Positions 1 through 8,740 of a stretch of DNA of 64,000 bases are shown here, piece after piece; the first letter of the stretch is position 1; each line of letters starts with the position of its first letter. Position numbers and translations under genes: made by a program. Origin of the DNA: DASYTH01 sp045806965 (lineage in GTDB: Bacteria; Actinomycetota; Actinomycetes; Mycobacteriales; Pseudonocardiaceae); NCBI GenBank assembly GCA_045806965.1, contig JBJMIG010000091.1, forward strand, positions 73,328-137,327, in the 5' to 3' direction. The notes under the pieces were generated by a model that saw only the letters and a program-made list of their open reading frames with translations, made no database searches and was not told the DNA's origin.

Positions 1-84
1 CTAAGCCGTGGCTGGTGGATATTGGTCGAATATCGGATCGAAGATCCACGGGGCACGGCCTGGCGACGGCGCACCCGAAGTTGA

Positions 85-894
85 TCAGCCGCGCAGCGCG
101 ATTCCCTTGCCGGACGGTTGCTTCAGGCTCAACCGGTCGCCGTCGACGCGGTAGGAGACCGGCCCGCGGAGCACCCCGAGTACCGCGTTCTCCACCGTGG
201 CCCGATCCGGCTCACAGGCCTTCTTCGTGGTGGCCACGCCCGTGAACGTGATCGTGTCGCCGGACACGGCATAGCTCCCGGAGCCGCGGTTGCAGCCGGC
301 CTCCACGGTCACGGTGCCCGAGCCGAACGTCAGGCCGGCTGGCACTCCCACCGGCACGGACGCCGCCGTCTCGCCGTCGAGGATGGTGTCCACGGTCCAG
401 CGCCTGCCCTCAAGCGGCAGGTCCGGCACCGCCACCTCGCGATCGCGCATGGCCAGCGTGGTGCCGTCGGTGCGCACCGTAAGGTCCGAGCCGTCCAGCC
501 GCCAGGACGGCCTGGCCGCCAGGAACGTGGCCAGCCACTCGTCCTGCGCGTGCCGTGGCGCGTCGCAACCCATCGCGGTGCTGCCCGGCTCGGCCACGGC
601 GAGCCGGCCGCCTGCGGTGTCCACCGGTCCGGCGATCGTGTTGCACCCCGCGTCGGCCAGCAGCCGTCCGTCGTCGGTGAACCGGAACGTCACCGTGGTC
701 CGCTCCACCAGTGCCTTCGGCTTTCCACTCTCGATCACCCCGGTGGACAGGAAGGTCCGACCGCGCAGGCCAGGGTCGGCGCCGCCGCCCGGCCCGGGCG
801 CCGGCGCGCCGGGCACGCCGCAGCCGACCCCGCCCAGCAGCACGGTGAGCAGCACGGTGAGCAGTGCCGGGAGGGGGAGCCGTCCAGCCTTCAT
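85..894 (-). CDS. Lipoprotein with two META (HslJ-like) domains
   Basis: 269 residues. The N-terminus is a short basic stretch, a Leu/Val-rich hydrophobic core and a lipobox-like G-V-G-C with Cys25, so export and lipidation are likely. Two tandem META-type domains follow (about residues 43-150 and 160-268). Each has the family pattern of a Gly-Arg-x-[FW] opening, an A-G-C-N motif in the middle (AGCNTIAG; AGCNRGSG) and a paired downstream Cys (MGCD; KACEP). META/HslJ domains are small beta-rich envelope domains linked to heat, novobiocin or motility phenotypes; the actual function is unknown. It lies 48 bp beyond accC on the same strand, so read-through from the acc operon is possible but unproven. 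Confidence 0.75.
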   Translation of the reverse strand: MKAGRLPLPALLTVLLTVLLGGVGCGVPGAPAPGPGGGADPGLRGRTFLSTGVIESGKPKALVERTTVTFRFTDDGRLLADAGCNTIAGPVDTAGGRLAVAEPGSTAMGCDAPRHAQDEWLATFLAARPSWRLDGSDLTVRTDGTTLAMRDREVAVPDLPLEGRRWTVDTILDGETAASVPVGVPAGLTFGSGTVTVEAGCNRGSGSYAVSGDTITFTGVATTKKACEPDRATVENAVLGVLRGPVSYRVDGDRLSLKQPSGKGIALRG

Positions 895-942
895 GCCACC
901 AGGACGGTACTCGCCGCTACCGGGGTTGCCTCGATGGTCGGC

Positions 943-2295
943 TCAGTCGTCGGCCAGGATCTTGGCGACCAGCGAGGTGTCGTGCTTCGCCTCGGCGAAG
1001 AGCGGATCGCGCAACACCCGGTCCAGGAACTCCCGCGTGGTGCGGATCCCCTTGCCCTCGATGGTGAACTCGGCCAGCGCCCGGCGCATCCGGCGGATGG
1101 CCTGCTCCCGGTCCGGCGCCCAGACGATCACCTTGGCCAGCAACGAGTCGTAGGCGGCGGGCACCTTGTAGCCGGCGAACCCGTGGGTGTCCACCCGGAC
1201 GAACGGTCCGCCCGGCGGGATGAACTGGTCGAGCCGCCCCGGGGTGGGCACGAAGTTCTTCGTCGGGTCCTCGACGTTGACCCGGCACTCGATGGCCGTG
1301 CCGGAGAGGCGCACGTCCTCCTGGCGCAGCCGCAGTCGCTCACCTGCGGCGATCCGCAGTTGCTCGGTGATCAGGTCCACCCCGGTGACCATCTCGGTGA
1401 CCGGGTGCTCCACCTGGATCCGGCAGTTGACCTCCATGAAGTAGAAGTTGTTCTCGGTGTCCACGATGAACTCGAAGGTGCCGGCGCCGACGTAGCCGGT
1501 GGCCATGGCACCGCGCACCGCGGCCTCGCCCATCCGCGCGGTGAGCTCCAGCGGCAGGCCGGGTGCCGGCGTCTCCTCGACCAGCTTCTGGTGCCGGCGC
1601 TGCACCGAGCAGTCCCGCTCGCCGAGGTGGATGGCGTTGCCGTAGCCGTCGCACAGCACCTGGATCTCGACGTGCCGGGCGGAGGGCAGGTAGCGCTCGA
1701 CGTACACCCGGCCGTCCCCGAACAGGGTCTGCGCGGTGGCCCTGGTCTGCTGGTAGGTCCGGGAGAACTGGACCGGGTCGTCGACGATGGACATACCGCG
1801 GCCACCGCCGCCCGCGGCCGCCTTGATGATCACCGGGTAGCCGATCTCGCCGGCCAGCGTGGCCGCGGACTCCGCGTCGTTCAACGGTTCCACACTGCCC
1901 GGCAGCAGCGGCAGGCCGGCCTTGGTCATCGCCGCCCGCGCCGCGGTCTTGTCGCCGAGCGTGGCGATCACGTCGGGTGGTGGGCCGATGAAGACCAGCC
2001 CGTTCGCCTCACACACCTCGGCGAAGTCCGGGTTCTCCGACAGGAAGCCGTATCCGGGATGAACGGCCTCCGCGCCGCTCTGCCGGGCGGCCTCGATGAT
2101 GGCGGCGGTGTTGAGGTAGCTCAGCCGGGACGGCGCCGGACCGATCTGTACCGCCTGGTCGGCCTGGTGCACGACGGCCGAGTCCTTGTCCTCGGTGGAG
2201 TGCACCGCGACCGTGCGGATGCCGAGCTCGCGGCAGGCACGCAGCACCCGCAGCGCGATCTCGCCCCGATTGGCGATCAGTACTGTGCCGAACAA
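943..2295 (-). CDS. accC: Acetyl-CoA carboxylase, biotin carboxylase subunit
   Basis: The 450-residue product carboxylates the biotin on the carrier protein using ATP and bicarbonate. The TTG start at 2295 is preferred over longer reading because GAGGAGG lies five bases upstream and the protein then starts at the usual family position (MFGTVLIANRGEIALR). ATP-grasp features are present: the Gly-rich loop AAAGGGGRGMS and the active-site MEVNCRIQVEHPVTE (Cys where the E. coli enzyme has Thr). Length equals the stand-alone E. coli-type AccC. It is the last acc gene, 10 bp after accB. Actinobacteria normally use a fused biotin carboxylase/carrier subunit, so a free-standing AccC is an accessory system. 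Confidence 0.95.
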   Translation of the reverse strand: MFGTVLIANRGEIALRVLRACRELGIRTVAVHSTEDKDSAVVHQADQAVQIGPAPSRLSYLNTAAIIEAARQSGAEAVHPGYGFLSENPDFAEVCEANGLVFIGPPPDVIATLGDKTAARAAMTKAGLPLLPGSVEPLNDAESAATLAGEIGYPVIIKAAAGGGGRGMSIVDDPVQFSRTYQQTRATAQTLFGDGRVYVERYLPSARHVEIQVLCDGYGNAIHLGERDCSVQRRHQKLVEETPAPGLPLELTARMGEAAVRGAMATGYVGAGTFEFIVDTENNFYFMEVNCRIQVEHPVTEMVTGVDLITEQLRIAAGERLRLRQEDVRLSGTAIECRVNVEDPTKNFVPTPGRLDQFIPPGGPFVRVDTHGFAGYKVPAAYDSLLAKVIVWAPDREQAIRRMRRALAEFTIEGKGIRTTREFLDRVLRDPLFAEAKHDTSLVAKILADD

Positions 2296-2305
2296 CGTTG
2301 CCTCC

Positions 2306-2830
2306 TCAGGACTCGGTGGCGGCGAGGCGGAACAGCGGCTGGCCGAACTCGACCGAGGCGCCGTCCTCGACCAGCACCTCGACCACCTCGCCGGCCTTGT
2401 CCGCATCGACCGGGAGCATCAGCTTCATCGCCTCGATGATCGCCACCTGCTGGCCGGGCACCACCTGGTCGCCCTCCCTGATGAACGGCGCCGCCCCTGG
2501 CGATGCGGCGCGGTAGAACACCCCGACGGTGGCGGCGCGGAGCACCTCGCCGGTCACCGCCGGCTCGGCCGGGGCCTGGGCGGCCACCGGGGCGCCCGGG
2601 TCCGCCGCGACGGCGACCGCCGTGGTCTCCCAGCTCATCTCGACGGCCACCGTCCCGGCCCGCACGGACAGCGAGGCCGGCGGGTGCGGCGACGTGGCGA
2701 GCAGCTCAACGGCGGTCTGCCGGACCGAGGTCAGCACGTCGTCGAGGCCCCCGTGGGGGAGCTCGATCACCTCGTGCGCGGCGTGGTCATCGAAACCGTT
2801 GGGCACGGCTCGGGGTAAACGGTAGGACAT
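2306..2830 (-). CDS. accB: Acetyl-CoA carboxylase biotin carboxyl carrier protein
   Basis: 174 residues. The C-terminal 80 residues form a biotinyl domain with the canonical E-A-M-K-L-M; Lys136 is the predicted biotinylation site. The preceding Ala/Pro-rich linker (about 70-92) is typical of AccB. The N-terminal 60 residues resemble the conserved AccB N-terminal region. The start has a GAGAGG ribosome-binding sequence. The order accDA-accB-accC on one strand, with gaps of 113 and 10 bp, indicates one operon delivering carboxybiotin to the fused carboxyltransferase. Confidence 0.93.
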   Translation of the reverse strand: MSYRLPRAVPNGFDDHAAHEVIELPHGGLDDVLTSVRQTAVELLATSPHPPASLSVRAGTVAVEMSWETTAVAVAADPGAPVAAQAPAEPAVTGEVLRAATVGVFYRAASPGAAPFIREGDQVVPGQQVAIIEAMKLMLPVDADKAGEVVEVLVEDGASVEFGQPLFRLAATES

Positions 2831-2943
2831 CAGTTCTGCCTCTCTGCGGTTCTCAGCGCCATCGCGACGCGCCGGTTGGGCTCACGGTGCCCGGTCCTGC
2901 TCGACACCGCCTCGAAACTCCGGCGTCGAGCACGCCGCGCGCC

Positions 2944-4635
2944 TCAGCTGACTTCGGCGGCCGACGACTCGCCGACGCCGAAGGCACGGAATCGGGCCCG
3001 GCGGTCGGCGATCAGCTCGGCCGGCCGGAGCGGGAGCAGCTCGCGCAGCGACTCGATCAGCGCGGCCCGCAGGTTCTGTGCCGCGGCCACGTGGTCGGCC
3101 TGCACGCCGCCGGGGGGCTCCGGCACGATCCCGTCGACGACGCCGAGGTTGTGCAGCTCGCGGGCGGTCAGCCGCAGGGCGGCGGCGGCCTTCGGGGCGG
3201 CGGCCGGGTCGTCCCACAGGATCGCCGCGCAGCCCTCCGGGCTGATCACCGAGTACACCCCGTTGGCGCAGATCAGCACCCGGTTGGCCACGGCGAGGGC
3301 GAGCGCCCCGCCGCTGCCGCCCTCGCCGGTGATCACGCTGACCGCCGGCACCGGCAGCCCGGCCATCAGCCGCAGGTTCTCCGCGATGGCGATGGACTGG
3401 CCGTTCTGCTCGGCCTCGATGCCGGGGTAGGCACCGGGCGTGTCCACCAGCGTGATCACCGACACGTCGAGCTTGACGGCCAGCTTCATCAGTCGGGCCG
3501 CCTTGCGATACCCGGCCGGGTTGGCCATGCCGAACCGGCGCGCCGCCAGCTCGGCCGCGGTGTGCCCCTTCTGGTGTCCGATGACCATGACCGGCAGCCC
3601 GGCCAGCCGGCCGAGGCCGCCGACGATGGCCGCGCAGTCCTCGCCGAGCCGGTCGCCGCGCAGCTCCTCGAAGTCCTCGAGGAGCAGGCCGATGTAGTCC
3701 AGGGTGGTCGGCCGGTTGAGGTGCCTGGCCCGCTGCACCGCCTCCCATGGGGTGGTGTCGAGGTCCTGCTCGTGGCCCGCGGTTGGCGAGCTCGCGGGTT
3801 GGTCGTCGGCGGCCAGCCTTCGGGTGGTCTTGGTGCCGTTGGCCAGCAGCCGGGCCAGCGTGGGGCGCAGTTCGCTGCGCGGCCGGATCGCGTCGATCAG
3901 GCCGTGGGAGAGCAGGAACTCCGCCGTCTGGAAGCCCTCGGGCAGGGTCTGCCCGATGGTCTGCGAGATCACCCTTGGTCCGGCGAAACCGAGCCGCGCA
4001 CCGGGCTCGGCGATGATCACGTCGCACAGCGTGGCGAACGACGCGGCCACACCGCCGAAGGTCGGGTCGGTGATCAGCGAGATGGTCAGGATGCCCGCCT
4101 CGTCGAGCTGGCCGAGCATCTGGCTGGTCTTGGCCATCTGCATCAGCGAGACCGCGCCCTCCTGCATCCGGGCGCCCCCCGACGCGGTCACGATCAGCAA
4201 CGGGATGCCGCGTTCGAGGGCGATCTCACCGGCCCGGGTGATCAGCTCGCCGACGGCACCGCCGAGGCTGCCGCCCATGAACCGGAAGTCCATCACGGCG
4301 ACGATCAGCGGGTTGCCCTCGATGGTGCCGGCCGCGCACACCACGCCCTGGTCGAGGCCGGTGCGCCGGCGGGCTTCGGCGAACCGCTGCGGGTACGGCT
4401 TGCTGTCCACGAACTGCAGCGGGTCACCGGAGTGCACCGGCAGGTCGAGCAGTTGGATGGTGCCAGGGTCGAGCAGTTGGGCCAAGCGTTGATGGGCGTC
4501 CACCCGACTGTGGTGGCCACAGTCCGGGCAGACGCCGAGGCTGCGGCGCAGGCGCTTGCCATAGACCAGCGAGCGGCAACTCCGGCAGGAGACCCACTCG
4601 GTGAGCTCGACCCGTTGCGGGATGACTGCGGTCAT
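2944..4635 (-). CDS. accDA: Fused acetyl-CoA carboxylase carboxyltransferase (AccD-AccA)
   Basis: 563 residues joining beta (AccD-like) and alpha (AccA-like) halves. The start ATG at 4635 follows GTGAGGACAACC; upstream frame has no ribosome-binding site. The N-terminus carries the AccD zinc ribbon (C-x2-C near residue 15 and C-x2-C near 35), then a crotonase-fold beta domain with ASGGARMQEG. The second half (from about residue 280) has AccA features such as GHQKGH, DTPGAYPGIEAE and GEGGSGGALA. Together the halves transfer the carboxyl group from biotin to acetyl-CoA, giving malonyl-CoA. Such fused E. coli-type enzymes in actinomycetes are often tied to polyketide supply, but no PKS gene is seen here. 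The promoter must lie in 4636-4732. Confidence 0.93.
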   Translation of the reverse strand: MTAVIPQRVELTEWVSCRSCRSLVYGKRLRRSLGVCPDCGHHSRVDAHQRLAQLLDPGTIQLLDLPVHSGDPLQFVDSKPYPQRFAEARRRTGLDQGVVCAAGTIEGNPLIVAVMDFRFMGGSLGGAVGELITRAGEIALERGIPLLIVTASGGARMQEGAVSLMQMAKTSQMLGQLDEAGILTISLITDPTFGGVAASFATLCDVIIAEPGARLGFAGPRVISQTIGQTLPEGFQTAEFLLSHGLIDAIRPRSELRPTLARLLANGTKTTRRLAADDQPASSPTAGHEQDLDTTPWEAVQRARHLNRPTTLDYIGLLLEDFEELRGDRLGEDCAAIVGGLGRLAGLPVMVIGHQKGHTAAELAARRFGMANPAGYRKAARLMKLAVKLDVSVITLVDTPGAYPGIEAEQNGQSIAIAENLRLMAGLPVPAVSVITGEGGSGGALALAVANRVLICANGVYSVISPEGCAAILWDDPAAAPKAAAALRLTARELHNLGVVDGIVPEPPGGVQADHVAAAQNLRAALIESLRELLPLRPAELIADRRARFRAFGVGESSAAEVS

Positions 4636-4732
4636 GGTTGTCCTCACTTCACGACGTTGGCGTGCAGCGAGGTTCGCCACGAGCACTCCAGAAGCGCTCA
4701 AGGTCGGCTCGAGGAATGTTTCGGTGCCGAGA

Positions 4733-4770
4733 CAGTTGCCGGGGCGGCCGCGTGGCCGCCCCGGCAACTG
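4733..4770. terminator. Perfect 17-bp stem terminator
   Basis: The arms CAGTTGCCGGGGCGGCC and GGCCGCCCCGGCAACTG pair perfectly around a four-base loop (GCGT). It lies 14 bp beyond the stop of the leftward Tat-exported gene and about 100 bp upstream of the accDA start, so it should insulate the acc operon. No U-tract is needed in high-GC actinomycetes. Confidence 0.8.
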
Positions 4771-4783
4771 GGTCCGGCTGGCG

Positions 4784-6382
4784 TCAGGTCAGCTCGATGA
4801 GCGGGAAGGCGCGGTGCCGGCGCGGTGGGATCAGGTAGTTCTGCCGGCGGGTGGCCGTGATGAACCGCTCGAGGCCGTGGTCCTCTTCTTCCAGGGCGAA
4901 CTCGTCGATCAGGTCGAGCGAGGCCTGGTTGCGGCGCAGCGTCGAGAAGAAGTCCGACGTGGGGAAGAAGCCGGAGAACTGGAGCTTCGGCGTGTTGCGC
5001 CCGGTGGTGGTGTCCATCGTGTCGAAGCCGGGGCCGTCGATGCGCAGGTGGATCGGGCGCCCGTCGGAGGTCCGGCCGGAGCGGTGCAACTGGGAGATGT
5101 GCCCGACCCGAGCGAATTGCTGCGCGCTCTGCCTGGCGTATCCGGCGCCGCGGAACACATTACGCACAAAGGCGCCGCGACGGCCGAGGTTGCGCGGACC
5201 GCCGCCGTCCCGGAATGGATCCGTCGCGTCCTCCTGAAGCGGTGCCGGCGACTCGAACATGTACTGGATCCGCTCGCTGAATGGTTCGCGGTGGTCCACC
5301 GGCTCGTCGGGGGTGTTGCCGTCGACGTAGAACTGACGCAGGTCGAGCAGCACGTGGGACAGGTGCTGGATGGCGCCGTTGTCGAAGTAGCTACCCGCGG
5401 CGGCGTTGGTCAGCTTGATCCCGCCGCCGCCGACGAACGTCACGTTCTGGGGTGGTGCGCTCGCGTCCACCTGCTGGTCGGCGAAACCCATCCACATGGG
5501 CGAGAACGGGTTGACGAAGTCCGCGAACGGCAGGCCCTGGGTGGCCGCGACATTGCGCGGAAGTCCCATTTGGACGAACATAGCCCTGGTCGATGTGATC
5601 GTCATACCGGCGTCGAACACCGGCGAGGCCTGGGCCCGGCCGAGCATCCGGTTGCTGCCGGAGAGCCACCCGACCACGTCGGCGATCCGCGAGGAGTCAT
5701 CGCTGCGCAGGGTGAAGAGGATGTCGTTGCTCTCCATCCGAACCGGCACGTTGAACTCGGGACGGCGCAGCTCAAGGGTGCGGTTGCCGGGTGCGACGTC
5801 GGTCGGTCCTGGCACCGCGCGCTTGAGCACCGGCTGACCGGCCGGAAGCCCGTTGAACGCCACCGTACGCGGTATGTTCGCGTTGACCACAGTGGCCGGC
5901 AGCCGGGCGAAGTAGTTGTCGCTGTAGGACACGTGCGTCATCACGCCGCCCGGTCCGTACGGGTAGTTGGCCTCGATGTTGCGCAGCGCCGACTCCATTC
6001 GCACCTGGTCGGCCTTGGACGGCCCGCGGGCCAACCGGGCGGTGACGAACACGGTGTGGATCGGCGGCATGCCCACCGGAATCCCGTCGATCGTCTGGGC
6101 CGGCGGCATGAACGGTCCGATATCGAACTGCACGTCCGGAAAGGCCAATGTGCCCGAATCGGCCCATGCGACCCGCTCCGGCACCCAGGCCAGCGCGCCG
6201 GCCAGGCCAAGAGTGCCGAGCGCGCCGGCACCGCCGGCCTTCAACGCGTTGCGCCGGGAGACCGGCTTCTTCAGAATCTCGGGCGGTGCACTGATTTCGG
6301 TGTTTCGACTGCGCGATACCGGGCAACGTGGAACTATGTCGGTCACGAGACCTCCGGATACTGAATCGGAAAAATAGGACAT
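4784..6382 (-). CDS. Tat-exported DyP-peroxidase-related protein (DUF7405-like)
   Basis: 532 residues. A twin-arginine signal (S-R-R-N-A-L-K followed by a Gly/Ala/Leu-rich core and A-W-A-D cleavage region) sits at about residues 42-75, after a longer than usual N-terminal stretch; a shorter start is possible. The segment PSKADQVRMESALRNIEANY followed by a Y-S-x-x-Y-F motif matches what I know of DUF7405 proteins. The layout, including D-I-L-F-T-L-R and a G-F-A-D motif, recalls dye-decolorizing peroxidases, whose heme motif is G-x-x-D-G. Here the final Gly is replaced by Gln, so heme binding is doubtful. It ends before a strong terminator and is divergent from the XRE gene at 6581. Family assignment is from memory of motif patterns. 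Confidence 0.55.
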   Translation of the reverse strand: MSYFSDSVSGGLVTDIVPRCPVSRSRNTEISAPPEILKKPVSRRNALKAGGAGALGTLGLAGALAWVPERVAWADSGTLAFPDVQFDIGPFMPPAQTIDGIPVGMPPIHTVFVTARLARGPSKADQVRMESALRNIEANYPYGPGGVMTHVSYSDNYFARLPATVVNANIPRTVAFNGLPAGQPVLKRAVPGPTDVAPGNRTLELRRPEFNVPVRMESNDILFTLRSDDSSRIADVVGWLSGSNRMLGRAQASPVFDAGMTITSTRAMFVQMGLPRNVAATQGLPFADFVNPFSPMWMGFADQQVDASAPPQNVTFVGGGGIKLTNAAAGSYFDNGAIQHLSHVLLDLRQFYVDGNTPDEPVDHREPFSERIQYMFESPAPLQEDATDPFRDGGGPRNLGRRGAFVRNVFRGAGYARQSAQQFARVGHISQLHRSGRTSDGRPIHLRIDGPGFDTMDTTTGRNTPKLQFSGFFPTSDFFSTLRRNQASLDLIDEFALEEEDHGLERFITATRRQNYLIPPRRHRAFPLIELT

Positions 6383-6580
6383 AGCGAATTTGTCGGCCGA
6401 TCTGTTTTAGCCGCGAAGAGCGTCGAAACTGTATTTCTTACAAAGTCGGCGGCACTATGACAAGAATTACCTAGGTGTTCTCATATCGTGGTAGTTACCA
6501 ATTACCCTTGGGGGATTTATGTGGGCGCCGGTAAATTCGACGTTAGTATTGACGCGTCCACGGTTGTGTGGAGGTGCGTT

Positions 6581-7792
6581 GTGGTCGCGGTGGAACCCGG
6601 CTTGCCGCCCGGTGAGCGCATTCGGCTGTATCGCAGGCGGATCGGGCTCACCCAGGAGCAATGCGCGCAGCTGAAGGGCTGCACGGTGTCCGCCTGGCGC
6701 AAGTGGGAGTCCGGCGAGCGGCAGGTGGCCGCGTTCTCCGACTGGATCGAGATCGCCCGGATCCTGCGCGTGCGCGACCTGTACAAGCTGACCGGGCTGC
6801 CGGTCGGTGAGCTGCCCGAGGAGCCGACCGAGCACGACACGGTGCCGGCCATCCGGGCGGCGATGGTGTCGTTCGACCCGAAGCTGACCGAGCCGCCGGA
6901 CGTCGCCCGGCTGGACAAGGCGGTGGAGACCGCCTGGGACATCTGGCAGGAACGCCGGCCGTTCACCCAGATCGGCACGCTGCTGCCCGGCCTGATCACC
7001 GAGGTGCGCGCGACCATCCCGCTCGTCGAGGGGCCGGACCGGGACAGCCTGCTGCGGACCGCGTCGATGATGTACTTCCTCACCAGGGAGTTCACCACCC
7101 GGGTCGGCGCGCAGGACGTGTCGCTGCTGGCCGCGGACCGGGCCATGGCCGCCGCGATCAAGGCCGACGACCTTGACTACCGCGCGGCGTCCGCCTGGCA
7201 CGTCGGCATGATCCTGGCCGAGCAGGGTCACACCCAGGTGGTGGCCGAACTGGCCGCCGACGCGATCGCCGAACTGGAACCGACGCTGCCGAGTGCCGCG
7301 CCGGCCAGAATGAGCATCTTCGGCGCGCTGCACCTGTTGCGGGCGGTGCAGTTCGCCCGACTCGGCGACGAGCACGGGGTGGCCCAGGCGTTGGACGTGG
7401 CTGACCGGGTCGCGGCGAAGTTGGGAGACCGCAACGACTTCCGCACCGTGTTCGGCCCGACCAACGTGGGCATCTACCGGGCCTGGCTGGCGGTTGAGCT
7501 GTCCAAGCCGGGCGAGGCGATCCGGGTGGCACAGCAGTACGACGTCACCCAGTTGCCGAGCGTCGAGCGGCGGTTCTCCTACTACGTGGAACTGGCCAGG
7601 GCGTACAGCATCCGCGGCGAGGATGTGGCCGCGGTACACATGCTGCTCCGCGCCGAGCGCGAGTCGGCCGAGGAGCTGCGGTTCAACGTCGATGTGCGAG
7701 CCATGGTGCGCGAGCTGCTCCGCCGGGAGAACGCCCTGACCAGAGCAGATCTGCACCCGTTCGCCGACCGGATCGGCGTGCTGGCCAGGTAG
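6581..7792 (+). CDS. XRE-family regulator with TPR-like C-terminus
   Basis: 403 residues from a GTG start preceded by GGAGG at six bases. Residues 10-65 form an XRE helix-turn-helix (GERIRLYRRRIGLTQEQCAQ and WRKWESGERQ). The remaining 300 residues are helical and TPR-like, ending with a F-G-P-T-N-V motif at about residue 297. The same motif and architecture recur in the mobile-element regulator at 58586-59818, so the two are paralogues of a large actinobacterial family. Targets are unknown; the divergent Tat gene and the downstream gene at 8014 are candidates. Confidence 0.8.
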   Translation: MVAVEPGLPPGERIRLYRRRIGLTQEQCAQLKGCTVSAWRKWESGERQVAAFSDWIEIARILRVRDLYKLTGLPVGELPEEPTEHDTVPAIRAAMVSFDPKLTEPPDVARLDKAVETAWDIWQERRPFTQIGTLLPGLITEVRATIPLVEGPDRDSLLRTASMMYFLTREFTTRVGAQDVSLLAADRAMAAAIKADDLDYRAASAWHVGMILAEQGHTQVVAELAADAIAELEPTLPSAAPARMSIFGALHLLRAVQFARLGDEHGVAQALDVADRVAAKLGDRNDFRTVFGPTNVGIYRAWLAVELSKPGEAIRVAQQYDVTQLPSVERRFSYYVELARAYSIRGEDVAAVHMLLRAERESAEELRFNVDVRAMVRELLRRENALTRADLHPFADRIGVLAR

Positions 7793-7803
7793 CGGCGCTC
7801 CGC

Positions 7804-7862
7804 CGTACCGCGCAAGATCACCTTCATTCGCTTCTGGCCGCGCAATGTCGCCTTGCGCTGCG
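7804..7862 (-). repeat. Dispersed hairpin repeat, inverted copy
   Basis: Read on the minus strand this begins CAGCGCAAGGCGACATTGCG and continues through GAAGCGAATGAAGGTGATC to TTGCGCGGTAC. It matches the repeat at 8568-8712 almost base for base but in the opposite orientation, so the gene at 8014-8562 is bracketed by inverted copies. It begins 12 bp after the XRE stop codon, a position suited to termination. Confidence 0.7.
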
Positions 7863-8013
7863 CCATCGTTCCGGTAATTTTGGACTGAATCAGGAAATGA
7901 CCTGTGCCACAGGTCTGGCCCCTAAGTAGTTCTGGTAGTGCAATCGGAAAAGCCCAGTGGGCCTCGCTCCCGTATTTTCAGTACGGGGGATCGCCACAAT
8001 AGGAGGTCCGGGG

Positions 8014-8562
8014 ATGTCCAGTTGCAAGTTGCGCGCACAGGCGAGCCTGTGGGAAAACGGGGACGGTCGATCCCCGGTTCTGGTGATGGAAGGTGAGGCC
8101 GCTGACCGCGGCAACGGCGGTAACCTGCTACCCGACGCCCTCTACCGGGTGGTCCTGTCCCGCGGCCTGCACCTCACCACCGACCTGGTGCGCCTGGACC
8201 GGCGGCCGGTGCTCGGCTGGCGCGTGCGGATCGAACCGGACGGCTCGACGACGCTGATCTGGCCACGTTTCCATCCGCTGCTCGACCACGCCCCGCTGGA
8301 TCTGCCGAAGGGCTGGCTACGGCTGGCCGCCGTCGCCGGTCAGATCCAACTGTTCGTCGGTTACGATCTCGGCATGGGGGACGGCACGCAAGCCCATCCG
8401 CTGGCCCGCCTGGAAACCGCCGCCGAGACCGGAGCCCTGGTCTCGGGCGCTCTGCCGGTGCAGATCGACGCCGCGGTGCCCAGCCTGCCACAGCAGCGCG
8501 CGACCACGACCGAGCCGGCCCACCGGACCCGGCCCGCCGCGCTGCCCGCCCTCGCCCGCTAA
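8014..8562 (+). CDS. Uncharacterised 182-residue protein
   Basis: The ATG at 8014 has AGGAGG seven bases upstream. No family is recognised. The N-terminal two thirds look like a compact alpha/beta domain (residues 5-140, with LPDALYRVVLSRG and VLGWRVRIEPDG); the C-terminal 40 residues are Ala/Thr/Pro-rich and probably disordered. There is no signal peptide or membrane segment. It is preceded by a short hairpin (CCCGTA...TACGGG, 7969-7987) and bracketed by inverted repeats. It may be cotranscribed with the XRE regulator 220 bp upstream. Confidence 0.7.
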   Translation: MSSCKLRAQASLWENGDGRSPVLVMEGEAADRGNGGNLLPDALYRVVLSRGLHLTTDLVRLDRRPVLGWRVRIEPDGSTTLIWPRFHPLLDHAPLDLPKGWLRLAAVAGQIQLFVGYDLGMGDGTQAHPLARLETAAETGALVSGALPVQIDAAVPSLPQQRATTTEPAHRTRPAALPALAR

Positions 8563-8567
8563 CTGTG

Positions 8568-8712
8568 CAGCGCAAGGTGACATTGCGCGGTACGCGGCTC
8601 CGGTACAGCGCAAGGTGACATTCCGCGGTACGTGGCTGCGCAATACAGCGCAAGGTGACATTGCGCTGTATTGCGCGGTGCGAAGCGGATGAAGGTGACC
8701 TCGCGCGGTACC
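8568..8712 (+). repeat. Dispersed hairpin repeat, three tandem units
   Basis: Three units share CAGCGCAAGGTGACATT (near 8568, 8605 and 8647), followed by a unit containing GAAGCGGATGAAGGTGACC. The third is a perfect hairpin: arms GCGCAATACAGCGCAA at 8638-8653 and its complement at 8661-8676 around the loop GGTGACA. The array lies between two convergent genes (stops at 8562 and 8741), so it can act as a bidirectional terminator. Related copies are at 7804-7862 and 27301-27348. Confidence 0.8.
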
Positions 8713-8740
8713 CGGCGGCTTCGTTGTATCAACAATCGGG

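Noticed and set aside
118..4800. Long plus-strand open frames opposite the acc operon
   Set aside because: They are antisense to accC, accB and accDA, with no family motifs and no ribosome-binding sites.
7969..7987. Hairpin CCCGTA...TACGGG considered as a riboswitch or attenuator
   Set aside because: Only a 6-bp stem with no conserved aptamer or alternative structure visible.
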